A DNA stretch of 64,000 nt from Aminomonas paucivorans DSM 12260 (GCF_000165795.1 NZ_CM001022.1:310001-374000); one strand, 5' to 3'; numbered from the stretch's first letter, positions 34,454 through 43,586 are shown. The notes: a model not told the origin generated them from the sequence alone. A program made the numbers and translations.

Positions 34454-35343
34454 GCCGCCTCGGCCTCCCTCCGCAGGAAGGTCTCCCACTCCGTGAGGAG
34501 CACCCCCCCGAGGATCAGCAGCCCCCCCAGGACGGCCCGGGGGCTCCAGGGGTCCAGCCCCAGCCACACGGCGATGAGGTAGCCGAAGGGGCTCTCCAGG
34601 GACATGATCACCGCCGCGTGGGACTCCGGGGTGAACCTCTGGGCGGTGCACTGCACCAGGAAGGCCACCACCGTCCCCCCCAGGGAGACGAAGAGCAGCT
34701 CCCCCCAGGCGACGGCCCCCAGGGCCAGAGAGGGCAGGGGCTCCAGGAGCAGGGCCAGGACGGTGAGAAAGAGGGCCGCGAAGGCCAGGTGCAGGGTGGT
34801 GAGGGTGAGGGGGTCGATGCGCCGGGCCAGCCAGCCGATGGCCAAAACCTGGCAGGCGCAGCCCAGGGCCAGGACGGCGTTGTAGAGGTCTCCCGCCACG
34901 AAGCGCATCCCCGGGGTGAAGGCCATGATCCCCAGGCCCAGGGAGACCACCAGGGCCCCCCCGAAGGCGAAGAGGCTGGGGCGTCTCCGGTAGAGGAGCC
35001 ATAGGAGGAAGGGCACCTGCACCACGTAGGTTCCGGAGATGAAGGCCTGTTTCCCCGGGCTGCTGGCCGCCAGGCCCAGGGCGAGGAGGACGAAGACCCC
35101 CGTCATGAGGGCTCCCAGGGCCAGGGAACCCCTCCAGGCCTCCCGGTCCGCCTCCCGGACCCGTCGGCGGAAGAGGACCAGCAGGAAGAGGGCGCTCAGG
35201 GACAGGCGAAGGGCCACCATCCACAGGGGGGAGAGGACCTCCAGAAGATGGGCGCAGAAGGGAAATCCCGCGCCCCAGACCACCGCCACGAGAAACAGGG
35301 ACAGGTCCGCCGCCAGGACGGCCCGTCGGGAAGAAGGGTTCAT
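34450..35343 (-). CDS. EamA/DMT-family transporter
   Basis: A 297-residue drug/metabolite transporter with ten predicted membrane segments in two EamA repeats (~15-145 and ~155-290). Repeat landmarks include LVAVVWGAGFPFCAHLL near the start and ESHAAVIMSLESPFGYLIAVWLGL near the C-terminus, the conserved Glu-containing motif of DMT carriers. It probably exports amino acids or metabolites; substrate is unknown. It starts at the ATG at 35343 (AAAGGAG upstream). It is divergent to the serine dehydratase gene 87 bp away, so an amino-acid-linked role is possible. Confidence 0.88.
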   Translation of the reverse strand: MNPSSRRAVLAADLSLFLVAVVWGAGFPFCAHLLEVLSPLWMVALRLSLSALFLLVLFRRRVREADREAWRGSLALGALMTGVFVLLALGLAASSPGKQAFISGTYVVQVPFLLWLLYRRRPSLFAFGGALVVSLGLGIMAFTPGMRFVAGDLYNAVLALGCACQVLAIGWLARRIDPLTLTTLHLAFAALFLTVLALLLEPLPSLALGAVAWGELLFVSLGGTVVAFLVQCTAQRFTPESHAAVIMSLESPFGYLIAVWLGLDPWSPRAVLGGLLILGGVLLTEWETFLRREAEAA

Positions 35344-35430
35344 GAAGGGCTCCTTTCCAGAGAAGACATGCAAGTATACCACGTTGAGCCCCCTGAGGGG
35401 AGCCGCGAGTCCAAGGAGGAGGCGCAGGGC

Positions 35431-36972
35431 ATGAAACGGATCAGTCTGCTGAACCACGTGTTGGGGCCGGTGATGCGGGGGCCTTCCAGCTCCCACACCG
35501 CCGGGTCCTACCACATCGGTCGGATGCTGCGGGACCTGTTCGGGGAGACCCCCCGGGAAGCCCGCTTCTCCTTCGACGTGAAGGGATCCTACGGGGTCTG
35601 CTACCATCACCAGGCCAGCGACCGGGCCTTTCTGGCGGGACTGCTGGGCTGGGACCTGCTGGATCGGCGCTTCGCCGAGGCCCTGGACCGGGCGCCGGGG
35701 GAGGGGTTGGACGCCTCCTTCGAGGTGGTGCCCCTTCCGGGGGAGGACCTGCACCCCAACGAGGTGGCGTTTCGCCTCCGGGGGCCCGGGGGGGAGCTGT
35801 CCGGCCGGGCCCGCTCCGTGGGGGGCGGCATGGTGCGGGTGACGGAGCTGCAGGGGTACCTCGCGGACCTGAACGGGGAGGACCACGTCCTCCTGGCAGC
35901 GGGGCCGGAAGGGGCGGTGCGCGCCGCCCTGGAAGGGGTTGCCCCCCGGCTTCGGGTGGTCCCGGGGGAGCGGGGGGTCCTGGGGATCGCCGAGGCTCCC
36001 GAGCCCTGGTCGAAGGAGATCCTGGCGGACCTGGCGGGTCGGGCGGCCCGGGGGCAGCTGGCCTGGGTCCGGACCTGCCGTCCCCTGCAGTTTCCCCTGA
36101 AAGGGGCGCCCCTGGCGGAGTCTGCGGAAGACCTGCTGCGTCTGGCAAAGGAGAGGGACGGCCGCCTTGCCAGCGCCGCCCTGGCCCACGAGGCCTCCCT
36201 TCTGGGGCTCTCGGAGGAGGCCCTCCTGAAAGAGATGACCCGACGCCTGGGGATCTTCCGGGAGGCGGTGCGCCGGGGGCTGGAGGGAGACCTTTCGGGA
36301 AAGCTTCAGCTCCTGCCCCCCTACGCGGGGACCCTGGAGGCGGCCCGCCGGGAGGGGCGGGCCCCCACCGGGGGCATCGGCCTGTCCGCGGCCATCCGGG
36401 CCATGGCGGCCATGCACGCCTGCGGGGCCCTGGAGGTGGTGTGCGCCGCCCCCACGGGAGGGGCCGCGGGGGCCCTGCCGGGGGTCTTCGTCGCCCTGGA
36501 GGAGGAGCGGGGCCTGCCGGAGGAGGTCCTGGCCCGGGGGCTCTTCGCCGCCGCGGCGGTGGGGCTGGTGCTGGCCGCCCGGGGCACCTTCGCCGCCGAG
36601 GAGGCGGGGTGCCAGGTGGAGATCGGCGCTGCCGGGGCCATGGCCGCGGCGGGGGTGGTGGAGGTCTTCGGGGGCACCGCCCTCCAGGCCCTGGACGCGG
36701 GGGCCATCGGTTTCCAGAACACCATGGGCTCCGTGTGCGACCCCGTGGGGGGGATGGTGGAGATCCCCTGCCACACCCGCAACGCCGCCCTGGCGGCCTC
36801 CGCCTTCGTCCTGGCGGACCTGGTCCTGGCGGGGTGTCCCAACCCCATCCCCCTGGACGAGACGGTGGACGCGGTGATGGACGTGGGGCGTCGCCTGCCC
36901 CCGGAGCTGCGCTGCACCGCCCTGGGGGGGCTTGCCCTCTGTCCCTCCGCGGTGCGTCTGGCGGGGCGCTGA
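35431..36972 (+). CDS. sdaA: L-serine dehydratase, iron-sulfur type, single chain (beta-alpha fusion)
   Basis: Converts L-serine to pyruvate and ammonia with a [4Fe-4S] cluster, a main fermentative step. The 513-residue chain joins the beta domain (~1-180: LLNHVLGPVMRGPSSSHTAGSYHIGRM, FDVKGSY, HPNEVAF) to the catalytic alpha domain (~225-510: PTGGIGLSAAIRAMAAMHACG, VVCAAPTGGAAGALPG, EEAGCQVEIGAAGAMAAAG, GSVCDPVGGMVEIPC). Cys residues in VVCAAPTGG, GCQVEIG and VCDPVGG are the expected cluster ligands. The start is the ATG at 35431 behind AAGGAGGAGG. It ends before a long hairpin and converges on nhaC. Gram-positive anaerobes often split these domains into two genes; here they are fused. Confidence 0.93.
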   Translation: MKRISLLNHVLGPVMRGPSSSHTAGSYHIGRMLRDLFGETPREARFSFDVKGSYGVCYHHQASDRAFLAGLLGWDLLDRRFAEALDRAPGEGLDASFEVVPLPGEDLHPNEVAFRLRGPGGELSGRARSVGGGMVRVTELQGYLADLNGEDHVLLAAGPEGAVRAALEGVAPRLRVVPGERGVLGIAEAPEPWSKEILADLAGRAARGQLAWVRTCRPLQFPLKGAPLAESAEDLLRLAKERDGRLASAALAHEASLLGLSEEALLKEMTRRLGIFREAVRRGLEGDLSGKLQLLPPYAGTLEAARREGRAPTGGIGLSAAIRAMAAMHACGALEVVCAAPTGGAAGALPGVFVALEEERGLPEEVLARGLFAAAAVGLVLAARGTFAAEEAGCQVEIGAAGAMAAAGVVEVFGGTALQALDAGAIGFQNTMGSVCDPVGGMVEIPCHTRNAALAASAFVLADLVLAGCPNPIPLDETVDAVMDVGRRLPPELRCTALGGLALCPSAVRLAGR

Positions 36973-36994
36973 AGGGTTTTCGACAGGAAGACGT

Positions 36995-37029
36995 GCGAAG
37001 GGCCGACGCCGGTTGCGTCGGCCCTTCGC
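36995..37029. terminator. Strong hairpin between convergent sdaA and nhaC
   Basis: A perfect 15-bp stem (36995-37009 with 37015-37029, 5-base loop), among the longest hairpins noticed in the window, placed 22 bases after sdaA. No T run follows on either strand. Confidence 0.65.
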
Positions 37030-37084
37030 GGCAGGGGAGGTGCAGGGGTCCGAGGGCCCCGAGGCAAATCGAAGGAAAACGGGT

Positions 37085-38620
37085 CTAGCGGATGTCCTCC
37101 AGAAGGGTGCGTCGTTCCACCCGGTCCTTGCCGTCCTTGCCCCAGAAGATGCCGATGCCCAGGTAGGTGAGGACGATGGCCATGATGGGGTTGAGCCAGT
37201 TCACCATGGCGTAGGGGCCGTAGACCAGGGGGGAGACCCCCAGCACGGACGTCTGGTAGGCGCCGCAGGTGTTCCAGGGGATGAGGGCGGAGGTGAGGGT
37301 CCCCGCGTCCTCCAGGGACCGGGAGAGCATCCGGGGCGCCAGCCCCGACCGGTCGAACATGGCCTTGAACATCCGTCCGGGCACCACGATGGAGAGGTAT
37401 TGGTCCCCCAGGAAGGCGTTGGAGAAGATGCAGGACACGATCACCGCCGTGATGAGTCCTCCCGCCCGCTTGACCCCCTTGGTGAGGGCGCCCAGGAGCA
37501 CCTCCAGGAAACCGCAGCGCTCCAGGAAGCCCCCCAGGGTGAGGGCGCAGATGACCATGGAGACGGACCACATCATGGACTGCATGCCTCCCCGGCTCAC
37601 CAGCTTGGAGATCATGCCCCCCACGTCCTTGGCCATCTCCGGGGCGATGCCTGCCAGGTGCTGCTTCGCCAGGAGGGCCGCCACGGCGGCGTTGTCCGCC
37701 GCGTCCGCCAGCTCCTGGGAGAAGAGGGCGGAATAGCCGCCCTGGGAGACCCCCCATGCGTCGCCCAGGGAAGCCCCCTGCATCAGGCACATGACGAAGG
37801 CGGTGCCGATGCCCGCGAAGATGCCCGGCAGGGCGGGGATCTTCAGGGCAGCCATGGAGATGACCACCAGGGGAGGCAGGAAGCAGAGGGGGGAGATGGG
37901 GAACTCCGCCCCCAACACCGCCTGGATGGCCTGGATCCGGCTGGCGTCCAGGGTGCCTCCGGCGAACCTCATGCCCATCACCGTCAGCACCACCGCCACG
38001 ATGGCGTAGGTGGGGCCGGTGGTCCAGAGCATGGCCTTGATGTGGTCGAAGAGGTTGGACCCCGAGACCGCCGGGGCCAGGTTGGTGGTGTCCGACAGGG
38101 GGCTCATCTTGTCCCCGAAGTAGGCCCCGGAGATGATGACCCCCGCCGTGAGGGGCACGGGAACCCCCAGGCCGTTGCCGATGCCCAGCATGGCCACGCC
38201 GATGGTGCCGGTGGTCTGCCAGCTGGATCCGGTGGCCAGGGCGATGATGGAGCAGATCAGCAGGGTCGCCAGGGGAAAGAAGGAAGGCTTCAGGATGAAC
38301 AGGCCGTAGTAGATGAGCCCCGGCACCACCCCGGAGAGGATCCAGGTCCCCACCAGGATGCCCACGCTCATGAGGATCATGTTGGCCTGCATGGCCGCCA
38401 TGATGCTTTGGATCGCCGACTCCTCCAGGTCCGCCCAGGAGTGCTTGAGGACGAAGCGGGCCACCAGGGCCACGAAGATCGCGGCGGTCACGATGGGCAT
38501 GTGGACCTCCGCCTCCACGAAGATGGTGCCGTAGGAAATGATGAGAGCCACCACCAGGAACACGATCAGGGACATGCCAAAGCTCGGAAGCTGACGCTGG
38601 TTTGAAGTACCCTTCTCCAT
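37085..38620 (-). CDS. nhaC: NhaC-family Na+/H+ antiporter
   Basis: A 511-residue inner-membrane antiporter with about 12 membrane segments. Family motifs include the LATGSSWQTTGTIGVAMLGIG region, the GAYFGDKMSPLSDTTNLAPAV signature (conserved GD-K-SPLSDTTNLA of the ion-translocation path), and the late SNAFLGDQYLSIVVPGRMF and LEDAGTLTSALIPWNTCGAYQ blocks. It exchanges sodium (or a substrate coupled to sodium) for protons. I chose the ATG at 38620, about ten bases after AGGAGGT; a GTG at 38632 overlaps that site. It stands alone and converges on sdaA. Confidence 0.92.
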   Translation of the reverse strand: MEKGTSNQRQLPSFGMSLIVFLVVALIISYGTIFVEAEVHMPIVTAAIFVALVARFVLKHSWADLEESAIQSIMAAMQANMILMSVGILVGTWILSGVVPGLIYYGLFILKPSFFPLATLLICSIIALATGSSWQTTGTIGVAMLGIGNGLGVPVPLTAGVIISGAYFGDKMSPLSDTTNLAPAVSGSNLFDHIKAMLWTTGPTYAIVAVVLTVMGMRFAGGTLDASRIQAIQAVLGAEFPISPLCFLPPLVVISMAALKIPALPGIFAGIGTAFVMCLMQGASLGDAWGVSQGGYSALFSQELADAADNAAVAALLAKQHLAGIAPEMAKDVGGMISKLVSRGGMQSMMWSVSMVICALTLGGFLERCGFLEVLLGALTKGVKRAGGLITAVIVSCIFSNAFLGDQYLSIVVPGRMFKAMFDRSGLAPRMLSRSLEDAGTLTSALIPWNTCGAYQTSVLGVSPLVYGPYAMVNWLNPIMAIVLTYLGIGIFWGKDGKDRVERRTLLEDIR

Positions 38621-38688
38621 ATCAGGTCCCACCTCCTCGGGTCGTCTCGTTCCAGATTCCTAGCCGGTGTGACGCCGCGCCGGGGGTC

Positions 38689-39828
38689 CTAGAGGATCGC
38701 CCGGACCATGGCCCATTCCCGGAACCCCGTGAGAACCCGCCAGGGCCCGGAGAGCATCCGATCCACCTCCTCGTCTCCCGTGTCCAGGCGCAGGACGCCC
38801 CCCAGGGACTGGAGCTTTCCCGGAGTGGCCACGGGCAGGATGTTCCTTCGTCCCAGACGGTGCAGCACCGCCGGGCTGAACTGCTGGTTGCCCCGACCGA
38901 AGAGGAACCCCTGTCCCCCGATGGGGGTGACCAGGGCCAGGGTTCGGGGGTGTCGGTCCAGCAGGTCCAGGAGGTCCCGTTCGTTCAGATCCCGGGCCAG
39001 GAGGCGGTCCTCCAGGAGGGCATCCACTCCCAGGAGGGTTCCCTCCAGCCCCAGCTCGTCCAGAACCGCCCGGGGGGTGGTGCCGGGCCCCACCAGGGTC
39101 AGGCGCTTCGGGTCCCGGATCTCCAGAAACCCCTGGGCCAGAGCGGCCTGCTGTGCCCGGTCGCTGGCGGGGGTGCCGCTCTTGAGTCCCTGCACCCGTC
39201 CCCGCTGGTAGGGGACCCGGAGGAACCCGAAGAGCCGGGCGGAAACCCGACCCTGTCGGTAGGCCTCCTCGTCCAGGTCCATCACCTCCAGCTCCCGCTC
39301 CTGCCGGGCCTTGCCCTCCAGGAACGAGACCGCCAGCCTGCCCGCGCTGGCCGGGTCCGTGGCGAAGACGGCGGAGTGGATCTTCACCCCCGCGGGGATG
39401 CCCACTGCGGGGATGCGGGTTTCCAAAGTCTCCGCCACGTCCCGGGCGGTTCCGTCCCCCCCGGCGAAGAGCACCAGGCTTGCCCCCGCGTCCTCCAGCA
39501 GGGCCGCCCCCCGGGCCGTGTCCTCCCCCCGGGTGGGTCGATCCGGGGCGGGGAACAGGGGCTGCACGGAGAAGCCCATCTCCCGGGCCAGGTCCTCCCC
39601 CATGGGGCCGGGGCCGCAGAGCAGGAGGATCCGGTCCGCCAGGGGGCGAAGCTCCTCCAGGGCGCGGCGCACCCGGGCCTGGGCCCGGGGAACCGCGCCC
39701 CTCGCGCGGGCTTCCGCCAGCACCGAATCGCCGTCGGTGCCCTTGAGCCCCACCGCTCCCCCCATGCCCGCCACGGGGTTCACCAGGAGTCCCACCCGCA
39801 GGGGGGCGGGGAAGCGACCCTCCGTCAC
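38689..39828 (-). CDS. ATP-NAD/AcoX-type kinase
   Basis: A 379-residue protein of the ATP-NAD kinase superfamily (long type, as in AcoX). The N-terminus VGLLVNPVAGMGG and the central LVLFAGGDGTARDVAE (GGDGT at 123-127, the ATP/NAD-binding signature) are intact. VGIPAGVKIHSAVFA and the later VTPIGGQGFLFGRGNQQFSP complete the fold. It may phosphorylate NAD or another small molecule; genes of this type are often found next to catabolic dehydrogenase operons but their role is poorly known. It begins at a GTG at 39828 that overlaps the TGA of the SDR gene before it, so translation is coupled. It is the last gene of the GcvP-like operon. Confidence 0.85.
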   Translation of the reverse strand: MTEGRFPAPLRVGLLVNPVAGMGGAVGLKGTDGDSVLAEARARGAVPRAQARVRRALEELRPLADRILLLCGPGPMGEDLAREMGFSVQPLFPAPDRPTRGEDTARGAALLEDAGASLVLFAGGDGTARDVAETLETRIPAVGIPAGVKIHSAVFATDPASAGRLAVSFLEGKARQERELEVMDLDEEAYRQGRVSARLFGFLRVPYQRGRVQGLKSGTPASDRAQQAALAQGFLEIRDPKRLTLVGPGTTPRAVLDELGLEGTLLGVDALLEDRLLARDLNERDLLDLLDRHPRTLALVTPIGGQGFLFGRGNQQFSPAVLHRLGRRNILPVATPGKLQSLGGVLRLDTGDEEVDRMLSGPWRVLTGFREWAMVRAIL

Positions 39829-40577
39829 GGATAGAGTCCCGCGGTCTCCCCGCCGTCCAGGCGCAGGTCCGCCCCGGTGAAGTACCGGGCGTCGTCGGAG
39901 GCCAGGAAGGCGAAGAGCGCCGCCACCTCCTCCGGCTCGGCGTGACGCTTCATGGGGATGCCCTCGTTCACCCGGGCCAGCATCTCCGGGGTGTACTCCG
40001 CCTTCTGCATGGGGGTGAGGACGTATCCCGGGCAGACGCAGTTCACCCGCACCGTCGGGGCCAGCTCCAGGGCCAGGGTCTTGGTGAGGAGGATCACCCC
40101 CGCCTTGGAGGCGTTGTAGTCCCCATACCAGCGGTGCCCTTCCGTCCCGTTGCTGGAGGCGGTCATGAGGATCACCCCGGAGCCCTGGGCGACCATGCGC
40201 CGCCCCGCCTCACGGGAGCAGAGGAACATGCCCCCCAGGTTGATCCCCATCACCCGGTTCCACTGCTCGTAGGGGATGTCCAGGCAGGGGTTGCGCACAC
40301 TGATCCCCGCGTTGGACACCAGCACGTCGATGCCCCCCAGGGTGCGATCCAGGGCCTCGAAGGCTCCTCGAACCTCCTCCTCCGAGGACACGTCCGCCCG
40401 AGCGCCCCCCGCGAAGGAGGAGTCCTCCAGGGCCGCGTCCAGCGCCGCCCCGTCCCGGTCCACCAGGAAAACCCGGCTTCCCTCGGCGGCGAAGCGCTTC
40501 GCCGTGGCCAGGCCGATGCCGCTGGCCGCCCCGGTCACCAGGACCCGCTTGTCCTCCAGTTCCTCGTACCGCGCCAT
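39825..40577 (-). CDS. Short-chain dehydrogenase/reductase (second SDR of the GcvP-like operon)
   Basis: A 250-residue classical SDR. TGAASGIG binds the dinucleotide; FLVDRDG after strand 2 ends in Asp, favouring NAD(H). NAG is present (VLVSNAG), with the catalytic Ser in LMTASSNG and the YNASK Tyr-Lys pair. The C-terminus LRLDGGETAGLYP is typical. It oxidises or reduces a hydroxy/keto substrate that cannot be named. It starts at the ATG at 40577, 26 bp after the GcvPB-like gene, and its stop overlaps the start of the kinase gene. It is clearly different in sequence from the first SDR of the operon at 43640-44407, so the two probably act on different intermediates. Confidence 0.88.
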   Translation of the reverse strand: MARYEELEDKRVLVTGAASGIGLATAKRFAAEGSRVFLVDRDGAALDAALEDSSFAGGARADVSSEEEVRGAFEALDRTLGGIDVLVSNAGISVRNPCLDIPYEQWNRVMGINLGGMFLCSREAGRRMVAQGSGVILMTASSNGTEGHRWYGDYNASKAGVILLTKTLALELAPTVRVNCVCPGYVLTPMQKAEYTPEMLARVNEGIPMKRHAEPEEVAALFAFLASDDARYFTGADLRLDGGETAGLYP

Positions 40578-40603
40578 GGAGACTCCCCCTTCCCTCGGGA
40601 CGT

Positions 40604-42181
40604 CTAGCTTCGGGGCTCGAAGTAGCCCCGGTACTTCCTCTGGTAGGCCCGCCAGGTGATGGCCCAGCGCTTCGGGTCCTCCAGGGCGTCGTGGTCCACA
40701 TGGTGGATGGTGCTGCGATGGGGGGCATGCTTCAGGATCTCCGGGTTCTCCCGAGCCTCCCGGGCGATGCGCTCCAGCACCGCCACGTATTCGTCCATCT
40801 CCTCCACGGAGTAGGACTCCGTGGGTTCGACCGTGAAGGGTTGGGGCACCAGCCAGGGTTCGTGGCTGCTCCAGATGTGCATGCCGTAGTCGAAGATCCG
40901 GTTCTGCACGTCCCCGATGCCGCACCCCGTGGCGTCCATCAGATCCTGCATGCTGTAGCGCACCTGCTCCATCCGGTGCTCTCCCTTCGCGTAGGGAGCC
41001 TCGAAGCCGGGGATCTGAAGGATCTTGCGGAAGATGTAGTTGTTGTTGAGGATGGAGACCCGGGCCACCTCGCGCAGCCCCTCGTCCCCCAGGCTCAGGA
41101 TCCAGGCGTAGGCCCGCACGATGGCGGGCAGTACCCCGTAGTAGTCCTTGATGCGGTTCTCCCGGTCCACTCCCTGGTACTGGAGGAAGAACCGGCCCTG
41201 GGCGTCCTTGTCCACCACCGGGGCGGGCAGGAAGGGCACCAGGTGCTCCCGAACCCCGAACACGCCGCTGCCCGGGCCGCCGCAGCCGTGGGGGGAGGAG
41301 AAGGTCTTGTGCAGGTTGAAGAAGCACAGGTCGAAGCCTGCCTCCTTGGCCCGGGTGATGCCCAGGATGCCGTTGGCGTTGGCCTGGTCGTAGCTGCACA
41401 GCCCCCCCACGGAGTGCACCAGGTCCGTCATCTCCCGGATGTGGGGGTTGTAGATCCCGATGTCCTCGGGGTTGGTGATGAGCAGGGCGGCGGTGCGCTC
41501 GTTCACCGCGGCCTTGAAGGCCTCCAGGTCCGGGCGCCCCGTCACCGGGTCGGGGTAGACGGTGACCACCTTGAAGCCCTTGATCTTCGCCACCGCCGGG
41601 TTGGAGGGGTGGGAGAAGATGGTGGTGACGATCTCGTCCTTCTGGCCGCTCAGGCCCTGGGCGTCCACCCAGTTGCGGATCACCGAGCCGATGCCCAGGA
41701 TGGCCTGGGAGCCCCCGCCGGGGTGCAGGCAGAACCGATCGAGTCCGGACACTTCCTTCAGGAAGCGCTCCGTCTCGTGGAGGATCTCCAGGGCTCCCTG
41801 CACCGTGGAGGGGTCCTGCAGGGGGTGCAGCTCCGCCAGCTTGGGGGAGGCGGCGAACTGGTCGTTGATCTTGGGGCTGTACTTCATGGTGCAGGTGCCC
41901 TGGCCGATGTCCACGTTCAGGTCCGCCCCCAGGTTCTCCTGGGAGAGGCGCAGGTAGTGCCGCAGCACCCGCATCTGGGCCATCTCCGGCAGCGCCGGGG
42001 GGGTCTTCCGCCTCATGCCCTCGGGCAGATCCCGAAGGGGGTCGCCGCAGGCCGCCGCGGCGGGACCCGGAGCGGGCACCTGGACGCCCCGCTCCCCGGG
42101 GGAGGAAAGCTCGAAGAGGATGGGTTCGTCCCACCGGGCCTGGTGGAAGTCCCGGGGTTCCGTCTTGGGGTTGGTCTTCAT
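40604..42181 (-). CDS. Divergent GcvPB-like PLP-dependent decarboxylase subunit
   Basis: A 525-residue homologue of glycine dehydrogenase subunit 2, with an N-terminal extension of about 50 residues. The PLP lysine is K292 in FNLHKTFSSPHG, and TVQGALE and TCTMKYSPK are kept. Compared with the canonical family (from memory), other sites differ: QPAAGAQGE is HPGGGSQAI at 153-161, DSAHGTNPASA is FSHPSNPAVA at 189-198, TNPNTLG is TNPEDIG at 236-242, DGANLNA is DQANANG at 265-271 and HGGGGPG is HGCGGPG. It should be a PLP decarboxylase, but glycine as substrate is doubtful. It lies 13 bp after the GcvPA-like gene and no gcvT or gcvH is nearby. Standard annotation would call it gcvPB. Confidence 0.85.
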   Translation of the reverse strand: MKTNPKTEPRDFHQARWDEPILFELSSPGERGVQVPAPGPAAAACGDPLRDLPEGMRRKTPPALPEMAQMRVLRHYLRLSQENLGADLNVDIGQGTCTMKYSPKINDQFAASPKLAELHPLQDPSTVQGALEILHETERFLKEVSGLDRFCLHPGGGSQAILGIGSVIRNWVDAQGLSGQKDEIVTTIFSHPSNPAVAKIKGFKVVTVYPDPVTGRPDLEAFKAAVNERTAALLITNPEDIGIYNPHIREMTDLVHSVGGLCSYDQANANGILGITRAKEAGFDLCFFNLHKTFSSPHGCGGPGSGVFGVREHLVPFLPAPVVDKDAQGRFFLQYQGVDRENRIKDYYGVLPAIVRAYAWILSLGDEGLREVARVSILNNNYIFRKILQIPGFEAPYAKGEHRMEQVRYSMQDLMDATGCGIGDVQNRIFDYGMHIWSSHEPWLVPQPFTVEPTESYSVEEMDEYVAVLERIAREARENPEILKHAPHRSTIHHVDHDALEDPKRWAITWRAYQRKYRGYFEPRS

Positions 42182-42194
42182 GGGGGTCTCCTCC

Positions 42195-43586
42195 CTATCC
42201 CTTCAGGCAGGCGGCCAGCTCCGAGGCCAGCCGGTCCAGGTCCGCGTCGGTGTGCAGCTCCGAGGTGCAGTACAGGGCGCTCTGCCCCAGGGAGGGGAAT
42301 TCTTCGGACAGGTCCTGACCGCCGTAGATGTTCCGCTCCAGGAGCCGCCGGTTGATCTCCTTCACCGAAAGCCCCGTGCCGTCGAAGTTCACCGGGAACT
42401 CCCGGAAGGGGGTCCCGGTGAGGGCGGGGGCCTTCACCCCGGGAAGCTCGTTCAGGCGCTTTGCCAGGTATCGGGCCCGCTGCATGAGCCCCGTCCCCAG
42501 CTCCTGCATTCCTTTGGGGCCCATGAGGGCCAGGTAGACCCCCGCGGTGATGCCCCACAGGGCCGCGGCGGTGCCCACGAACTCCTTGCCGTCCTCCCGC
42601 TTGGCGAAGGAGGTGCGCTCCCAGGCCACGTCCCCGAAGCCCCATTCCCCCTTCTCCGTGGGGGCGACGCCGAAGAGCCGGGAGGGGTACTCCTGCACGA
42701 ACCGTTCCTCGTCGGCGGAGGCGATGAAGCCCCCCCGGCCGCCGCCGTAGTACATGTGGATGCCCAGAGGCTGGATCTCCCCGCAGGTCAGGTCCGCCCC
42801 GTAGCCGCTGGGAGGGGTGAGCACCCCCAGGGAGGCGGGATCCGCGAAGACCGTCAGCAGCCCCCCGACGGCGTGGGCCGCATCGGCCATCTGTTGTCCC
42901 AGGGTCCCGATGCCCCCCAGAAAGGAGGGGTTCTCGAAGTAGACCGAGGCGGTGGAGGAGGAGAGCTTCCGGTTCAGGTCCTCCAGGTCCGCCTCCCCCG
43001 TGGCGGCGTGGAAGCCGAAGAGGGTCACCTTCACGTCCGGGCGCAGATAGTTGCGGATCACCCGGAGCCGGTCGGGGTTCGTGGCGGCGCTGACCAGCAC
43101 CTCGTCCCGCCCGGTGATGCGGCAGGCCATGCGCAGCGCCGTGGCGGCGGCCTGGGAGCCGTCGTAGGTGGGCACGTTCACCACCTCCGTCTCCAGCAGC
43201 TCCGCCATGAGGCTCTCGTACTCGAAGAGGGCCTGGAAGCGCCCGTGGTCCTCATAGGGCTCCCCGGCGTAGGCGGTGAGGAACTCCGACCGCCGGTTCA
43301 CCTCGTCGCACACCGCCGGGACCTGGGCCTGGTAGCAGCCCCCTCCCAGGAAGCTCAGAGCCTCGTCGCAGGTTCGGTTGCGGTCCAGGACCCCCATGAC
43401 GTGGCGGCGCAGCGCCGCCTCGGAGGCCAGGGGTGCGGGCAGGTCCATGCGGCCCCGGAAGCGCAGGGCCTCGGGGATGCAGGCGTAGAATTCCTCGATG
43501 TCCCGGGCGCCGATGGATTCCAGCATCCGGCGCTGGATCGCCGGGTCCGAGTTGGGGATGTAGGGGTGCACGAACGTCTCGCTCAT
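42195..43586 (-). CDS. Divergent GcvPA-like decarboxylase subunit
   Basis: A 463-residue homologue of glycine dehydrogenase subunit 1, the partner that completes the two-chain decarboxylase. The N-terminus keeps YIPNSDPAIQRRMLESIG and IPEALRF. SFLGGGCYQAQVPAVCDEVNRRSEF aligns with the canonical SFLGGG...Y-H..P block, but the expected TPYQPEISQGTLQ loop is replaced by YAGEPYEDHGRFQ at 106-118, close to the active site in this family. VPTYDGSQAAATALRMA and the GRGGFIA segment are recognisable. It starts at the ATG at 43586 with TAAGGAGG upstream. Tight spacing with the GcvPB-like gene implies a heterodimer. The same caution about substrate applies. Confidence 0.85.
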   Translation of the reverse strand: MSETFVHPYIPNSDPAIQRRMLESIGARDIEEFYACIPEALRFRGRMDLPAPLASEAALRRHVMGVLDRNRTCDEALSFLGGGCYQAQVPAVCDEVNRRSEFLTAYAGEPYEDHGRFQALFEYESLMAELLETEVVNVPTYDGSQAAATALRMACRITGRDEVLVSAATNPDRLRVIRNYLRPDVKVTLFGFHAATGEADLEDLNRKLSSSTASVYFENPSFLGGIGTLGQQMADAAHAVGGLLTVFADPASLGVLTPPSGYGADLTCGEIQPLGIHMYYGGGRGGFIASADEERFVQEYPSRLFGVAPTEKGEWGFGDVAWERTSFAKREDGKEFVGTAAALWGITAGVYLALMGPKGMQELGTGLMQRARYLAKRLNELPGVKAPALTGTPFREFPVNFDGTGLSVKEINRRLLERNIYGGQDLSEEFPSLGQSALYCTSELHTDADLDRLASELAACLKG

